The notes beneath the pieces are model-generated. The model saw only the letters and a program-made list of their open reading frames with translations. It was not told the origin of the DNA and did no database searches. Below are positions 10,713 through 21,715 of a stretch of DNA of 64,000 nt, piece by piece. The position numbers were made by a program, and so were the translations under genes. This DNA is from Neoceratodus forsteri. Taxonomy: Eukaryota > Chordata > Ceratodontiformes > Ceratodontidae. Where the stretch lies: assembly GCA_016271365.2 (NCBI GenBank), contig CM057455.1, forward strand, positions 1,559,148,501-1,559,212,500, read 5' to 3'. Every line of letters starts with the position of its first letter. The first letter of the stretch is position 1.

Positions 10713-11822
10713 CAAATATTTGTATCTTACATCCATCATAATAGAATACCTAACCAATTAGCAGCATGACATCACAGATACTCTGTGCTACATCTCGAGT
10801 AAAGACGTGAGATCAAAAGCAGAACAGATTTAATGTTCATAAGGTCAAAGACAGCCATTGCAGAAACCAAATATGCCATTCCACTTGGAAAAATATGCTG
10901 GATATTCTACTCTTGTGTGTCCCTTTCCCCTGGCACCTCATTCAAGGCTATGTTTCACTCCACCTCTCATGAAGGTGGGGGAGAGGCTGTACAGTTGTGA
11001 TTTATCCAGCGAATGCTTTCATGAGACTTGGCATATTCCTTTATACACACATATACATTGAGTATGTCATATTCTAAGCTTTTCAAGCTCTAATTGCAAA
11101 CTGCATTGGTGTAATTTGGCAATATATTTTGGAATGTTTGAATTGCAATGTTGTACGAATAAAGTTGTTTTGAATGGCTGAAGTCATGAACTTTGGTTAC
11201 CTTGGATAACAAAATTATGGCTTGAAACCGTATCTTCTGATTGTCACATTCCAAAGGGTTACAATAACATCTGGAACAGTTGTTGTACAATATAACACTA
11301 AGAATTTAAACTAAAATGCCCATTTAAACAATAAAAAAAGGTTTTGTTTAATAATATTAAGCCCCCCCCCAAGGGGTGGATTACAATCTTCATTAATCTC
11401 ACCCTGCACTAGGGGCACAAGGCACTTGGCTTCCCCTTATGCACAATGATCCATGTAGGATTAGATAAACCCTTGATAATCCATCCCTGGGTTATGTTTT
11501 AATGCTTATTCCTAAGCAAACAAAAGATGCCATCTTCTGTTATAAGCAGAGGGATAAACTTTATTTAGGTAAAGGTAATTGGTCTGGCTCCTTTCCATAA
11601 TCAAAATTTTAGGAAACTGCATGCATGTGGGATTTCAGTAGTTAGTTATGCATCACAGAATAATGGCTACTGAAGTACAATTCTGGCTGGCTAGCTCTGA
11701 CAAGAAGGTGAATCATTTAAAATTTGTCACATGCACAGAACTGCCCACTTATGTCCAACTTCCCATACCAGCTCACAAGGGCATGACGACAGTCCCACTG
11801 CTGTAAATAAAACTTGAGTTAC
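10713..11822. other. LAMA1 intron, no feature recognised
   Basis: AT-rich sequence with only short spurious open frames. Confidence 0.5.
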
Positions 11823-12059
11823 CTTACAAGAACATGTCCCAGTCTGCTCTTCACAGCTGCAGACCCCTCGTTTCTCATCGCACCACTCCGCTCTAGTCCC
11901 GTTGACATTGCAGTTGCAAGCAGAGCACTCAGGGAAGGATCTGTATCCTACAGCACATTGTTCACACTTCTCCCCTCCAAACTGCGGCATGCACGGGCAC
12001 TGGCCAGTTAAGGGGTCGCACTGGAAACTGGCTGAACCAGTAACACTACAGTTGCAAAA
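11823..12059 (-). CDS. LAMA1: LAMA1 exon: two laminin EGF-like modules (FCNCSVTGS to CSCK)
   Basis: 237 nt, 79 codons, phase 0 at both ends. It encodes FCNCSVTGSASFQCD, QFGGEKCEQCAVGYRSFPEC, then NVNGTRAEWCDEKRGVC and EQTGTCSCK, that is one complete LE module and most of the next. The acceptor is TTTTTCCAG (AG at 12061-12060) and the donor AAG/GTAACT (GT at 11822-11821). The following exon starts with Glu-Asn-Val, restoring the CK-ENV junction seen in laminin alpha-1. NCS is a potential N-glycosylation sequon. The open frame extends past both splice sites for a few codons, but the splice signals and family alignment define the exon. Confidence 0.95.
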
Positions 12060-12964
12060 CTGGAAAAATAAAACAATCATGACAGGCATTAAATTATGTT
12101 ACACCACATGACAAACAAGAAAGGAGGGACCTGCACCAGAATCCTCTTTGTCCTATCCACACAGTTGTATGCAACTATTGTTCTGCCCCCTTGTAGTCCC
12201 CATATTGTCTTTACAGAAGCACATAATAATGAGAGAAGGCAAAATATGGCAGTAAGTACTGTAGTTTTACAAATTTAGAATTATGTTTAGTACAAACAAA
12301 GGCCAACAATTCTATTATAACCTCAGTAGGGGTAAAGGTCAAGCAGTGTGGGCAAATGAAATCAACACTCAAGGCCCAGAATGCTGATTTCCCAAAAATC
12401 AACTTTTAAGTCACGGCATATGGAACACTACACCCATATCCAAAGTGCCTTACAAGTTATGGGAGAAAAAGGGAAGTGAAGCAGACTATGACTAACTAGA
12501 AGAGGTCAACAGTCTGTGAACACAGCATGAGCTACTGGGAGAGTCGTCTCATTTAGCTGAGCTGCTGTTGCCATGTCTATAAAGCATACTAGTTCAAGAA
12601 ATGGATTTCGACTTCAAGGAGCTCCAGACATCTCCAGAATAACACTTAAAAATGCCTAGTATTTAGAAACAATTCACCTGCAGAAATCTCTTTGTTTATA
12701 CAAACGTGCATCTTTGTGCCTATTCTGCTGCCACTGGTCCCCTTACTAGGATTTAAATGGAAATGAGATTATGTATGTCACAATGTACCCTTCATGGGAA
12801 TAAAAATATTTATAAAATGTCAAGGAAAAATCCTGACACCTCATTGGCTGACAGACATCACCTGACACGTGCATTAAAAAGCCAGCAATGATGGCGGTAG
12901 GGGGCATTAGCTGTCAACTAGGAAGGATGGTTTAAGTGAGTTCCTGCTATGGCATGAGCAAATA
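12060..12964. other. LAMA1 intron, no clear feature
   Basis: No coding or RNA gene seen. Around 12840-12885 a CATTGGCTG (inverted CCAAT box), a CACGTG E-box and ATTAAAAAG resemble an old repeat promoter, but no element boundaries could be found. Confidence 0.4.
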
Positions 12965-13713
12965 TTTATTTTTTATTTATTTATGTACTTTTGTTAATCG
13001 AGTAGGCTCACTGGGTTCAAGAGGTCCCTTTTTCAGGGATGACACGAAATTAATTACATAAAAACCTGCTGGATATAGGACATTTTGGTGAGACAAGACA
13101 GTTTTTGGAACAATTATGGCAATTCGAAGCGTCTTACGTTACAGAGGAGCATACCTAGACATCATATAATCACATACAGTTATACAGGAGGTGACTTCTA
13201 ACAATAACAGAGTGTTAGTACAAGTTACTGTGGTTACAGGTAACAGATATCAAACCACACTGACCGTTTCTGCACTATTCAGCTTATGTAGATGTTAAGA
13301 TGTACTTTTTCTTGTTGGGGCTTTTACATCTCATGCGGTATAGGTTACTATGGGTCTAAAGTTGAATTATCACTGGCACGTGCAGAGGCTGTTTTCCAGC
13401 AGGTCCTTCCTGAGCCCTTTTCTGAAGGAGACCAGGGAGCCAACATTTTGCAGATGGTCAGGGATACTGTTCCAAAGCACTGGAGCTGCATGGGAGAAGG
13501 ACTTGCTACCTGCTGTCGTCCTTACCGTAGGGACCTCCAGGAGCTTCCTGCATGAGGTGCGGAGCAGTCTGTCTGGGTGCTTGGGGACCAGCAGCCCAGT
13601 AAGGCCTGTCAGGTGAGCATCATTTATTATTTTGTAGGTGGTGCACAGTAGAGGTACTGGAGCCGTTGAGAAAGGGACAGCCAGTTTAAGGAGTCAAGTA
13701 CCTCACACTGATG

Positions 13714-14557
13714 TCACCTTGGGTGGGATCTGGTTTCAAATCGAGGAATCTTATTATACAGTATTTGCATCCTACCAAGTTCCCTTGCTATAAGGGACGG
13801 CAAGACTGGAGCAGCATAGGTAAGGTTGGGTCGGATGATGCTGTTTGCTATAGCTATCCTCATTTCCAGGATAAATTGTGAGTTCAGCCTATACAGTAAG
13901 GCTAGCTTTTGGTGTATGGATCTGGTCACTTGGCCCACATGGCATTTGAAAGTGAGGCCTTGGTCAAGGACAAGGCCCAGGTACTTGAAGGAGCTCACAA
14001 CCTCTATGGGCATACTACATGAGGATACCAGGGGGAGCAGTAGGGTTCTGCCCGAGCCTAGAATTCTAGGCCCGTACACCATTACTTTTTTTTTTTATTC
14101 ATTCAACAACAGCCTATTATCCAACAACCATCTTTCTAGGGTCTTGATGTCCTCCTGTAGCTGTGGCCCAAGGGCCGATACGCTGTACGAGGTTCTGTAT
14201 AGTACAGCATCATTAGCGTACTGAATTATTGAGCTGACACCACAATTATTAATGAGGTCATTTACAAACAGGGAAAACAGGAGGGGTCCCAAGATAGAAC
14301 CTTGGGGTACATGCTCCTTAATAGGGAGTCGACCGGATATGGAACCCCTCCCTTCACTTGACTTGTTGGGTGTGGCGAGACAGGTAACTTCCAAACCAGG
14401 CTAGGGGCTCTTGGTCAAGGCCGAAGAGTTTCAGCTTGTCTACCAGAAGGTTATGATCAACCAAGTCAAAGGCCTTAGTTAGGTCAATAAATATAGCACC
14501 AGTAAGGGTGCCAATGTCAAGGGCCTTAAGGGTGCTGGTTGTGAATTTAATAAGCAC
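13714..14557 (-). pseudogene. LINE reverse transcriptase remnant (copy 1)
   Basis: Fragments carry FIDLTKAFDLVDHNLLVDK (14354-14557), PQGSILGPLLFSLFVNDL (14095-14394), and FKYLGLVLDQGLTFKCHV with RPNLTYAAPVL (13714-14082). The catalytic box reads YAND (14209-14220) instead of YADD, so the first catalytic Asp of the pair is Asn. Frameshifts separate the three fragments. The enzyme is inactive as written. Confidence 0.8.
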
Positions 14558-15297
14558 AGTGTCAGTTATGTGATTTCATCTGAACTTGTGCTAGTTAACT
14601 ACCAGCATTTGATTCATTTCCAGATAGTCACAGAGTTGGTTGTAGACAAGCTGCTCCCGGATCTTGGCCAGGATGCAAAGGAGTGAAATTGGTCTATATA
14701 TCCTATTTATAAATTTATTTTGGAATATTTTAAATTTTTTGGACATATTAGTGTATAAAAAGAACTCCAGTTTACTATGGGCAAGCCTAATTTTATTTAT
14801 CTATTTATTTATTTACTTCAAGTTTGGTAACCGAGAGAGGCAGACTGAGCCGAGGCCCGTTTCCAGGTGCTACCTGGGGAGGGAAGCAAGGAGGTAAAAA
14901 TGACATAGGTACACAGAAACAGGCAGGCTACAAGGCGTTGTAGAGGCAACGGTGACAGGGTCCGAGACAAGCTTGCTGTCAATGATGATGGAGGATGAAG
15001 AAGAATTGGATGGGGTTTTAGCAGAGAAGAGTGTTTTCCAAAATGTATGAGGGGAGTTCAAGTTGTCCTGTAAGGTGGTCTTGAAATAGTGAGATTTAAC
15101 TGTCCTGATGGCTTTGGTACAAGCATTTCTCAGGGAGCTGTAGGTTGTGAGGTCATTTAGGAAGAGGGAGGCTTTGTATTTTGCCTAAGCTTGGTCACAA
15201 GAGTTACACAGCTTGATGACATCAGCCGATATCCAAGGGTGGTGGAAATGTCTCATCCTGCATCGACGTGTTGGGGCGTGAGTGTTCTATATGGTAT

Positions 15298-16140
15298 TTA
15301 GTATGTGGCAAACGAGGGAGAGTGCAGTACTGACATCTTTGGAGGAATAGAAAAGGGACCAATCAGAGGAGGCAAGATGATGCAGATTAGAGACATTAAA
15401 GGAGCATAGAGAACAAACCCAGAGGTAGGTTGGGGGGGGCGAGGTGGCTGTAATTTGCGAATGCAATAAGTCATTAGGTGGTCACGGAAAATGTCAGGGA
15501 GTGTACCAGCAAAGGAGATCTGATGTGGGTGAGAGGCCAGGATCCAATCCAGGAGGGTGTGGTTTTGGGAGTGTGGGTTGAGTCTGGTGGGTTCACTTAT
15601 GAGCTGATGGATGTTTAGTGATTCTGTTTGTATGGTGGGCTTTAGGGCAGAGGAGGCCCAGTTCAAATTGAAGTCAGCGAGTAGGATACGTTCACCGGAG
15701 CTAGCAGCATATGTTAGGGAGGAGATGGTGTTGACCATGGAGGAGGGGGAGGTTTTAGGGGAGGAATAAAGCACACCAGTGAAGACAGGGAGAGAGGAAG
15801 GTAGTAGCAATTTAATGAGGAGGAGTTTGTGTGCCTCTGGGACTGCCTCACTTGTGACGAGGGAGACTGGTAGGTTTTGATGGTAGTAGATAGCTACACC
15901 ACCATCATGCTTGAAGCAGTCATGCCGAAGGAGATGGTAGCCAGATAGAGAGAATAGGTAGCCAGAGACTCGGAGAGAGCCATGATTCAGTGATACAGAG
16001 GATGACAGGGGAAGGTTGTGAAACCCAAACCCTGAGGAGATCAATCTTAGGGCGCAGGCTTCTAGCATTTAGATGGTATATGGTAAGGCCTTTGGGAAGA
16101 AGAGAGGCCTGTGAGGTAGGGCCAGGGTTAGCTGGATGTC
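15298..16140 (-). pseudogene. LINE endonuclease remnant (copy 1)
   Basis: The main open frame 15298-16068 contains HDGGVAIYYHQNLP, LLADFNLNWAS, ISEPTRLNPHSQNHTLLDW and a decayed C-terminal His region (FRDHLMTY), the ordered blocks of the jockey-type apurinic endonuclease. Just upstream, around 16070-16140, another frame holds IYHLNARSLRPKID and a GDIQL-NPGP motif separated by a one-base deletion near 16130. Confidence 0.75.
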
Positions 16141-17390
16141 CCCAGCTAGCAAAAGGAGTATATAGAGGAGGAAGAGTTTGTTTGTAGATTTGTGTAGTTT
16201 TAACCGATTATTCTGTAGGCGTTTGTGGGAGAGTGTGAAGGTGAGATGAAGCCTGTGGATAAGCTCCATGCTGAGAGAGGGGAGCATTAGGATGCTGGGA
16301 GTGGGAATAGGGAGAAGGGTGAGAGGGGGATGGGATAGTGGGGACTGGGAGAGCTGGCTGTGGGTGGAGATCTTTGATAGTTGTAGGTGGTATGGGGGGG
16401 GGCAGTAAAGGGGGTGTGCAAAGTGCTAAGGTTTGAGATGGGGAATGAGTCATGGAGGGGTAGGTGGAAGGGGAGAGAGCGTAAAGGGGGAATGGGGCTA
16501 GAGCAAGCAAGCAAAAGGGTACATATACCATTATGAAGTGGGGGTGGGAGTGGAGGCTAACTGTGGAGTAACAGAGGGTATGGAAATACACATTAGGGCA
16601 AGTATAAAGAGCTGAGCCTGTGCCAGGGCTGTGAAAATCTAGGTGCAGTGTAGCCCAGTGTGAGAACAATACACAAGGTTTTGGGAGTATGTACCAGGGT
16701 GCAGGTCTCCTGTGGCATAGTCTACATGTGTCTAGGAAGCAATAACTATAGATTTATTCGACATGCTATGGCATTTAGTGATGATCAGGCAGAGTAAGCA
16801 AGGGAGACTATTTAATCAATACACAGATTTCGAGGTGGGGATGTACCACAGCTAGAATTTAGAAAGGTCCCATGGGTGAGTGCGCAGGGCCAGGCCCAAC
16901 CAAGTTCATATGTAGGAGAGGGGTGTAGAAATTGACTGATTGGTTCTGGTGGGGGAGGTTTCCAAATAAAAGGAGCGCCACCTAAGGGTGGGAGGTTGGA
17001 TGGGGTGCGCGGGTAGGAAGAGTCTAGTAGTGCTGCATGAAGTGCAGTGCTGCACTGGCCTGAAAAAGCTGTGCAAGATGGTGCCAAAGGGCTGCAGTTT
17101 GCCCCTCGTTTCTTCAGTACCTGCTAGTGTAGGAGAGGTGAGTGGAGGGTCCAGGAGGGGGGGGAAGTCAATGAGGGAGGGAGGGCTCCAATGCTGCTGC
17201 CCTTGATGACTAAGTTGCCGGTCAGGAAGGGCCAACAGTTAACCTCAAGTGACTTATTTAAGGCCAAACAGTAGGCTGTGGGTGCTGCAAAGGAGCCTCG
17301 CTCTGGAGAATAGTCAATGGTATCAGAGTGGCAAGTGATAAAGCAATTACTACAAACAAAGTGTGCTGCCATTCAAGTGAATGAAAGGTG

Positions 17391-19312
17391 GTTTAATAAA
17401 TTTGGAAACCACATGCAGGTCGTGGATCATCATATTATATAAAGTGGGAACTGCTATAACACAAGCTGAGAAAGCAACGGTCAACATCGCAACCATGCTG
17501 AGTGAGTCTGCGTTATTGAAGAGGCAACTGACTGAAATGACCCTCTGGGGTAAGAATTTAGGAATAGTGGAATTTACTGAGTACATAAAAACCTGAAAAT
17601 CCTGTGGAGTTCGCGGAGCAATGGTTGGTGTGAACTTCAAAACTTAAAAGCATTGTGACTGACAAGGAGAACGTCATCATTTCATTCATAACTTACTTGG
17701 GACTGGAACTAACACGAATCACTCCATTGCAGGACTGACTGAAATAAATCTATAATGACCATCATCTATTATTCATATCCTTTACAAAAGCTGGGGGCTC
17801 TTGGAGGGAGGGTGGGGGGCTACAGGGTGTGTTGGGTTGGGTCTGGGGTGGTTTATTGAACTCGAGTTGGGGTGCCAGAGTGGGGAGATGTGGGATGTTT
17901 GATCTTTTGGCGCAGGTGGGGGATATTTTTCTTTTATTATAAGGAGGAAGCAATTTTGTTAGAGTGAATGGTTTAATGTGCTCACAGGGGGCTTGGGGGT
18001 TAATGCGTGGGTAGGGTGGGAGGGTTACCCAATTGCTGGGTGGGTGTGCTTGTCAAGAATGAGGGGTTGTTTAGGCTTTTTATTTTACGGATTTTGGACT
18101 ACGATTGTTCAAAATCTGAAATCCAGCTGTCTAATCGGATTTTGAGCAATCTGATAATCCTTAACAGAGACTGTAGAAAAATGTTTTCCCTTCGTGCATG
18201 GTGCTAGCAGACCCCTGGAGGTCTACTCCTTATCTTGTGATACTGTAATCTGTTGCTGTGGAAATGATTGTGAATGATGCCACATGTAGAGGATGCGGAC
18301 TTCTGGGTATTGGATTTTCACTAGGACATGACGCTTATGGCTATTATCAAAGACTGCACCTAAATTGTAATGCTGTTTCTTGCACATAAATGCATCCAGT
18401 CAAGACAGTCAAAATCAACATCAGCCAGGAAGTTACACAGATATAACTTAAAATCTTATCCACATAACATATGCATTTATGTAGTGCTTTTTTATTTGGG
18501 TAATCTTGAAGTGCTTTGCAATTACCAGGCTACCAACGTGGAACAATCACTGAAGTGCAGCCACATCTGGGGTAGAAAGTGGTAGCCATTCTGTACTAGT
18601 ATACTATGAAGCAGCTTTCTATTCTCCAAGGCCAGATGCAAAATAGTTGATATACCCTCTACTGTGTCAGTCAGAATATATCAGTCCAGAATTTTAAAAC
18701 ATTTGAATGCTGTTGGCTGGCCAAGGTGAAACCACATTAATCTGTTGGCTGATACCTTCATAAGCTTGATGAAAGCATCTTCCACAGAAGTATTTTAAAA
18801 TGTAGGTGCAGTCTTTGAAAGCAGCATGCAAGGACGAAGTACTTTTGAAAATACATCCCGTAGGTGTGGATAAGCAGGAGATGCCTTAAGGAATGAAGTT
18901 CCAGATTTCATGCAAATGCCATCATCACTCAAGAACAGTAGATAAGAGAAGTACAGGAAACACCAAGAGTAGAAACATCGATTCAGGATAAAGTTCAGTC
19001 TTAGCTGTTGGAGTTGCCTCGATGTGGTGCTGAGTGTACCCATTTGATTTAAATGAATTCATGAGATCAAAGGTTCCTGAAATGACTTGGACTGCCTTTT
19101 TGTGATACAAACTTAGCTGTATCGAAAGGTCGCATTTTTCACAATGCTCCCACAATGTCAGCAGAAGGTGAAGTACTGGTTATTTTTCTATTGTCAGGTG
19201 GTTGGTGAGGGAGTTGTGTGACTCTCTCTCTTTGTGGTTATGATAAGCCAGGTGGAGGAGGATTTCAGAAATTTTCCAAGCTCCTCTTCACTACTATATA
19301 GCTAGAAACTAA
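17391..19312. other. LAMA1 intron, nothing assigned
   Basis: Contains GT-rich stretches (17790-18060) that may be the LINE 5' region, and an unassigned minus-strand open frame at 18925-19155. No splice or catalytic motif supports a gene here. Confidence 0.4.
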
Positions 19313-19706
19313 TTATTTTTTATTTATTTATTTATTTTGCTCCGCTCACCCTGGCCACCACCTGATGCTCCCCACTGGGGTCTTACTGTGAACCCCTATG
19401 ATAGTCATATGCCAGGAGGCTCCTGCCCATACCTATCCACGTTCTGTCAAGTGTAACCTGGGTCTAAATTTTAAGGGGGACACAGACATGAGGGCAGTAA
19501 TCTGCTAACACAGAACCCTACCCCTGGGTCCCCCGGTGCTGACCATGTAGAACCAGGTGTCTGACTCCTCTGAAGGCATCACGCATCCCCTAGGACTGTG
19601 ATCTGCCTCTTGCCGGACTGACTAGGGTTTGGCGGTTGGAAATTGAAACCTGTGTCCCCAGCGTGACAAGTGGCAACACTAACCACTAGGCCATCAGACG
19701 CCCCCC
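19313..19706 (-). mobile_element. tRNA-derived SINE (reverse)
   Basis: On minus the head reads TGATGGCCTAGTGGTTAGTG (A box) and GGTTTCAATTTCC (B-box-like) near 19640-19706. The element ends in a (AAAT)n tail at 19313-19340. About 390 bp. Confidence 0.75.
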
Positions 19707-19916
19707 TATATCTGGACACTAAAAACTTGCATTTCATTCAGGACTACACATTCACCCCTGCAGAATTTCCCCCGTGGTGTTTTTAAAAAGCCAGAACTCA
19801 AAAAGCTTCCAAATATAAAGGATTATCTGAAGAAAACCTTTGACTCTACAATGTTTTCCTTTCACATTTAGGAATCCAGATGTTAAAGCACTTCATTTTA
19901 TACAGCAAGGTGATCT

Positions 19917-20125
19917 GAATTTTCTTTTTTTTTTTTTTAAGAATTTTTGGCTGGAAAAGGCACACTGAGCTGAAGCTCATTTTCAGGTGTATTCTTGGAA
20001 TACAGGGTGGTTAAGTGACTTGCTCGGGGTCACACAGTATGTAAGTGGTAGTTGTTGGTTTAAAACCCAGGTGTGCTGGGTCTCCAGGTTCACAGCTTGG
20101 TGCTTTAAACCGCTGTCTCTTAAGA
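19917..20125 (-). mobile_element. tRNA-derived SINE with MIR/L2-like tail (reverse)
   Basis: On plus the sequence runs from a T-run at about 19922-19939 (the A tail) through GGTTAAGTGACTTGCTCGG, the complement of the MIR/L2 motif, to a tRNA-like head near 20060-20125 with GGGTTTTAAACC as B box on minus. It appears related to the SINE at 9752-9978. Confidence 0.7.
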
Positions 20126-20556
20126 TACCTTGATTAACCAAACAAGGTGCTTAAACAATGAATAGCAATCAAATGATAAGCCAACTGCCCCCTAAACAAT
20201 CAATAAATCAGTATGTTCAGATCTTCCTTCATTAAAAGGTACAGAAATCAACGAACAGAAATGGAATTGCTAGTTACATCGAATGCATTAAGGCACAATA
20301 AATGGGTCTCTAGAAGTTACAATGTTTAAGACAATCTTTTTATCAAAAGCAGCATAGTGCATAAAAATTAGGAAACATGCAGACACGTGTTCTGATGCCC
20401 TTTTGGAATGTGCTAATGTTTTCCGTAGACGATGCCATGAATTGGAAGAAAAGTAATGATCAATATCCTGCACTAAATAATTCTACTTTGTTAGAATCTA
20501 CAGTTTACAAAGTTGCACAGATCTGTACTACTTAGCCTACAGTGGAATTTCTGTAC

Positions 20557-20693
20557 CTTACATCCATGCTCAGCATCGTGACCCCAGTAGTTGACCTCAC
20601 AAACTTCACACTTCAGTCCCTGAGTGTGGGGCAGGCAGATACACTCCCCAGATCCTGGATCACAGTTATTTTGAGTGTGAGCACAGTCACAAG
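20557..20693 (-). CDS. LAMA1: LAMA1 exon: laminin EGF-like module (CDCAHTQNN to EHGCK)
   Basis: 137 nt: two bases completing a Pro codon, then 45 codons. It reads CDCAHTQNNCDPGSGEC, LPHTQGLKCEVC and NYWGHDAEHGCK, one LE module with all eight expected cysteines. The acceptor is CTCCACAG (AG at 20695-20694) behind a pyrimidine tract, and the donor AAG/GTACAG (GT at 20556-20555), phase 0. The HTQ-N-CDP and PHTQG-KCE signatures are typical of laminin alpha-1. Flanking introns are 4.3 kb (upstream) and 8.5 kb (downstream). Confidence 0.95.
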
Positions 20694-21549
20694 CTGTGGA
20701 GCAGAAAGAAAAAAATACCCAAGGATAATAAATAGGAAATGTGTGCAGCAACCGTAACATAGCTATTATTCCACAGAGGGATTCTGGGGACAATAAGGAA
20801 CCACAAGCACAAAGCTCAAATGGTTTCTGATGTCACTAGAACCTCCACAATGGAATAATAGCAGAGCTTTTTATGGTTTGCCTTATTATTTTATTGCATA
20901 GAGGTAAGCAATACCTACATTTTTGTTTAATTGGCTTAGTTTAACTTGCAGTGAGTGGTAACAGACAGGCTAGCAGTTATAATTACTGGTACTGATGTAC
21001 CCAATTCATACTTAATTTGGAATCCATACTGCACTGCCATGACAGGGTCATCACTGTGCGATCAGAACAATGGCATAGCATGGTGACGTCATAGCAATGG
21101 TACAACAGGGTTTAGAAGTCATAGTCTGCCTACAGGAGAACAAAAGACTGCCACGTATAATAAAGCACATTATAACATGCACTGCATTCAGTGTCTTATT
21201 GCTTATTGTTGTGGTTAAAAAAAAAAAGATCATAAACCCAAACTAGCGCATCTATGAAAAGACACGGGCTTAAAGAAAATTATAAGCCACTTACGTGACT
21301 TCAGTCAGTCAGCGCTCAGAACCATAAAACATCTTATCTTGCATACAGCTGTTGCCTTGTTGAAGTGGAGCATTCCACACCCGAAACAGGGGCTGAACTT
21401 TACATTCGTTTTTTAAAGGGGAAGAAACATTGCCATATCACTCAGTTCAGAAAGTTCATGGAAAGTGCTTTCGCATGAGATATTGGGCTTACTTGTAGGT
21501 GTCAGGAGTCCTGAAATATAAATACCTAAATCATACATAAACTATTCAA
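20694..21549. other. LAMA1 intron, no feature recognised
   Basis: Intron sequence directly upstream (gene sense) of the exon at 20557-20693; nothing beyond the acceptor pyrimidine tract was identified. Confidence 0.5.
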
Positions 21550-21681
21550 GGCAGCAGCCATCTCATGGAATCTAGAGACAAAAAGTGAGGTCACTGAGGG
21601 GCTAGTTGTATGTTACGAATTACAGCTTGCCCCTCCGTGACATCACTTTCTCTTTCAAGATTCCATGAACTGGTTGCTGCC
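21550..21681. repeat. Foldback repeat, 53-nt arms (44/53)
   Basis: Arms 21550-21602 and 21629-21681 pair without gaps at 44 of 53 positions around a 26-nt loop. Their equal length suggests an intact but diverged hairpin, probably a MITE. Confidence 0.8.
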
Positions 21682-21715
21682 CTGATTTAACCGACAGATA
21701 ATTTAGATATTTGTA

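Larger units (their letters stand above)
12965..17390 (-). mobile_element. L2/Rex1-like LINE copy 1
   Basis: A jockey-supergroup non-LTR element on minus. Going 5' to 3' (high to low coordinates) there is a low-complexity N-terminal region (about 16200-17390), an endonuclease (about 16130-15298), a decayed linker, RT (14557-13714) and a 3' end with T-rich sequence near 12965-13000. The same family recurs at 43800-51560. The clade assignment rests on FIDLTKAFDLVDH and QGSILGPLLFSL and is not certain. Confidence 0.75.
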
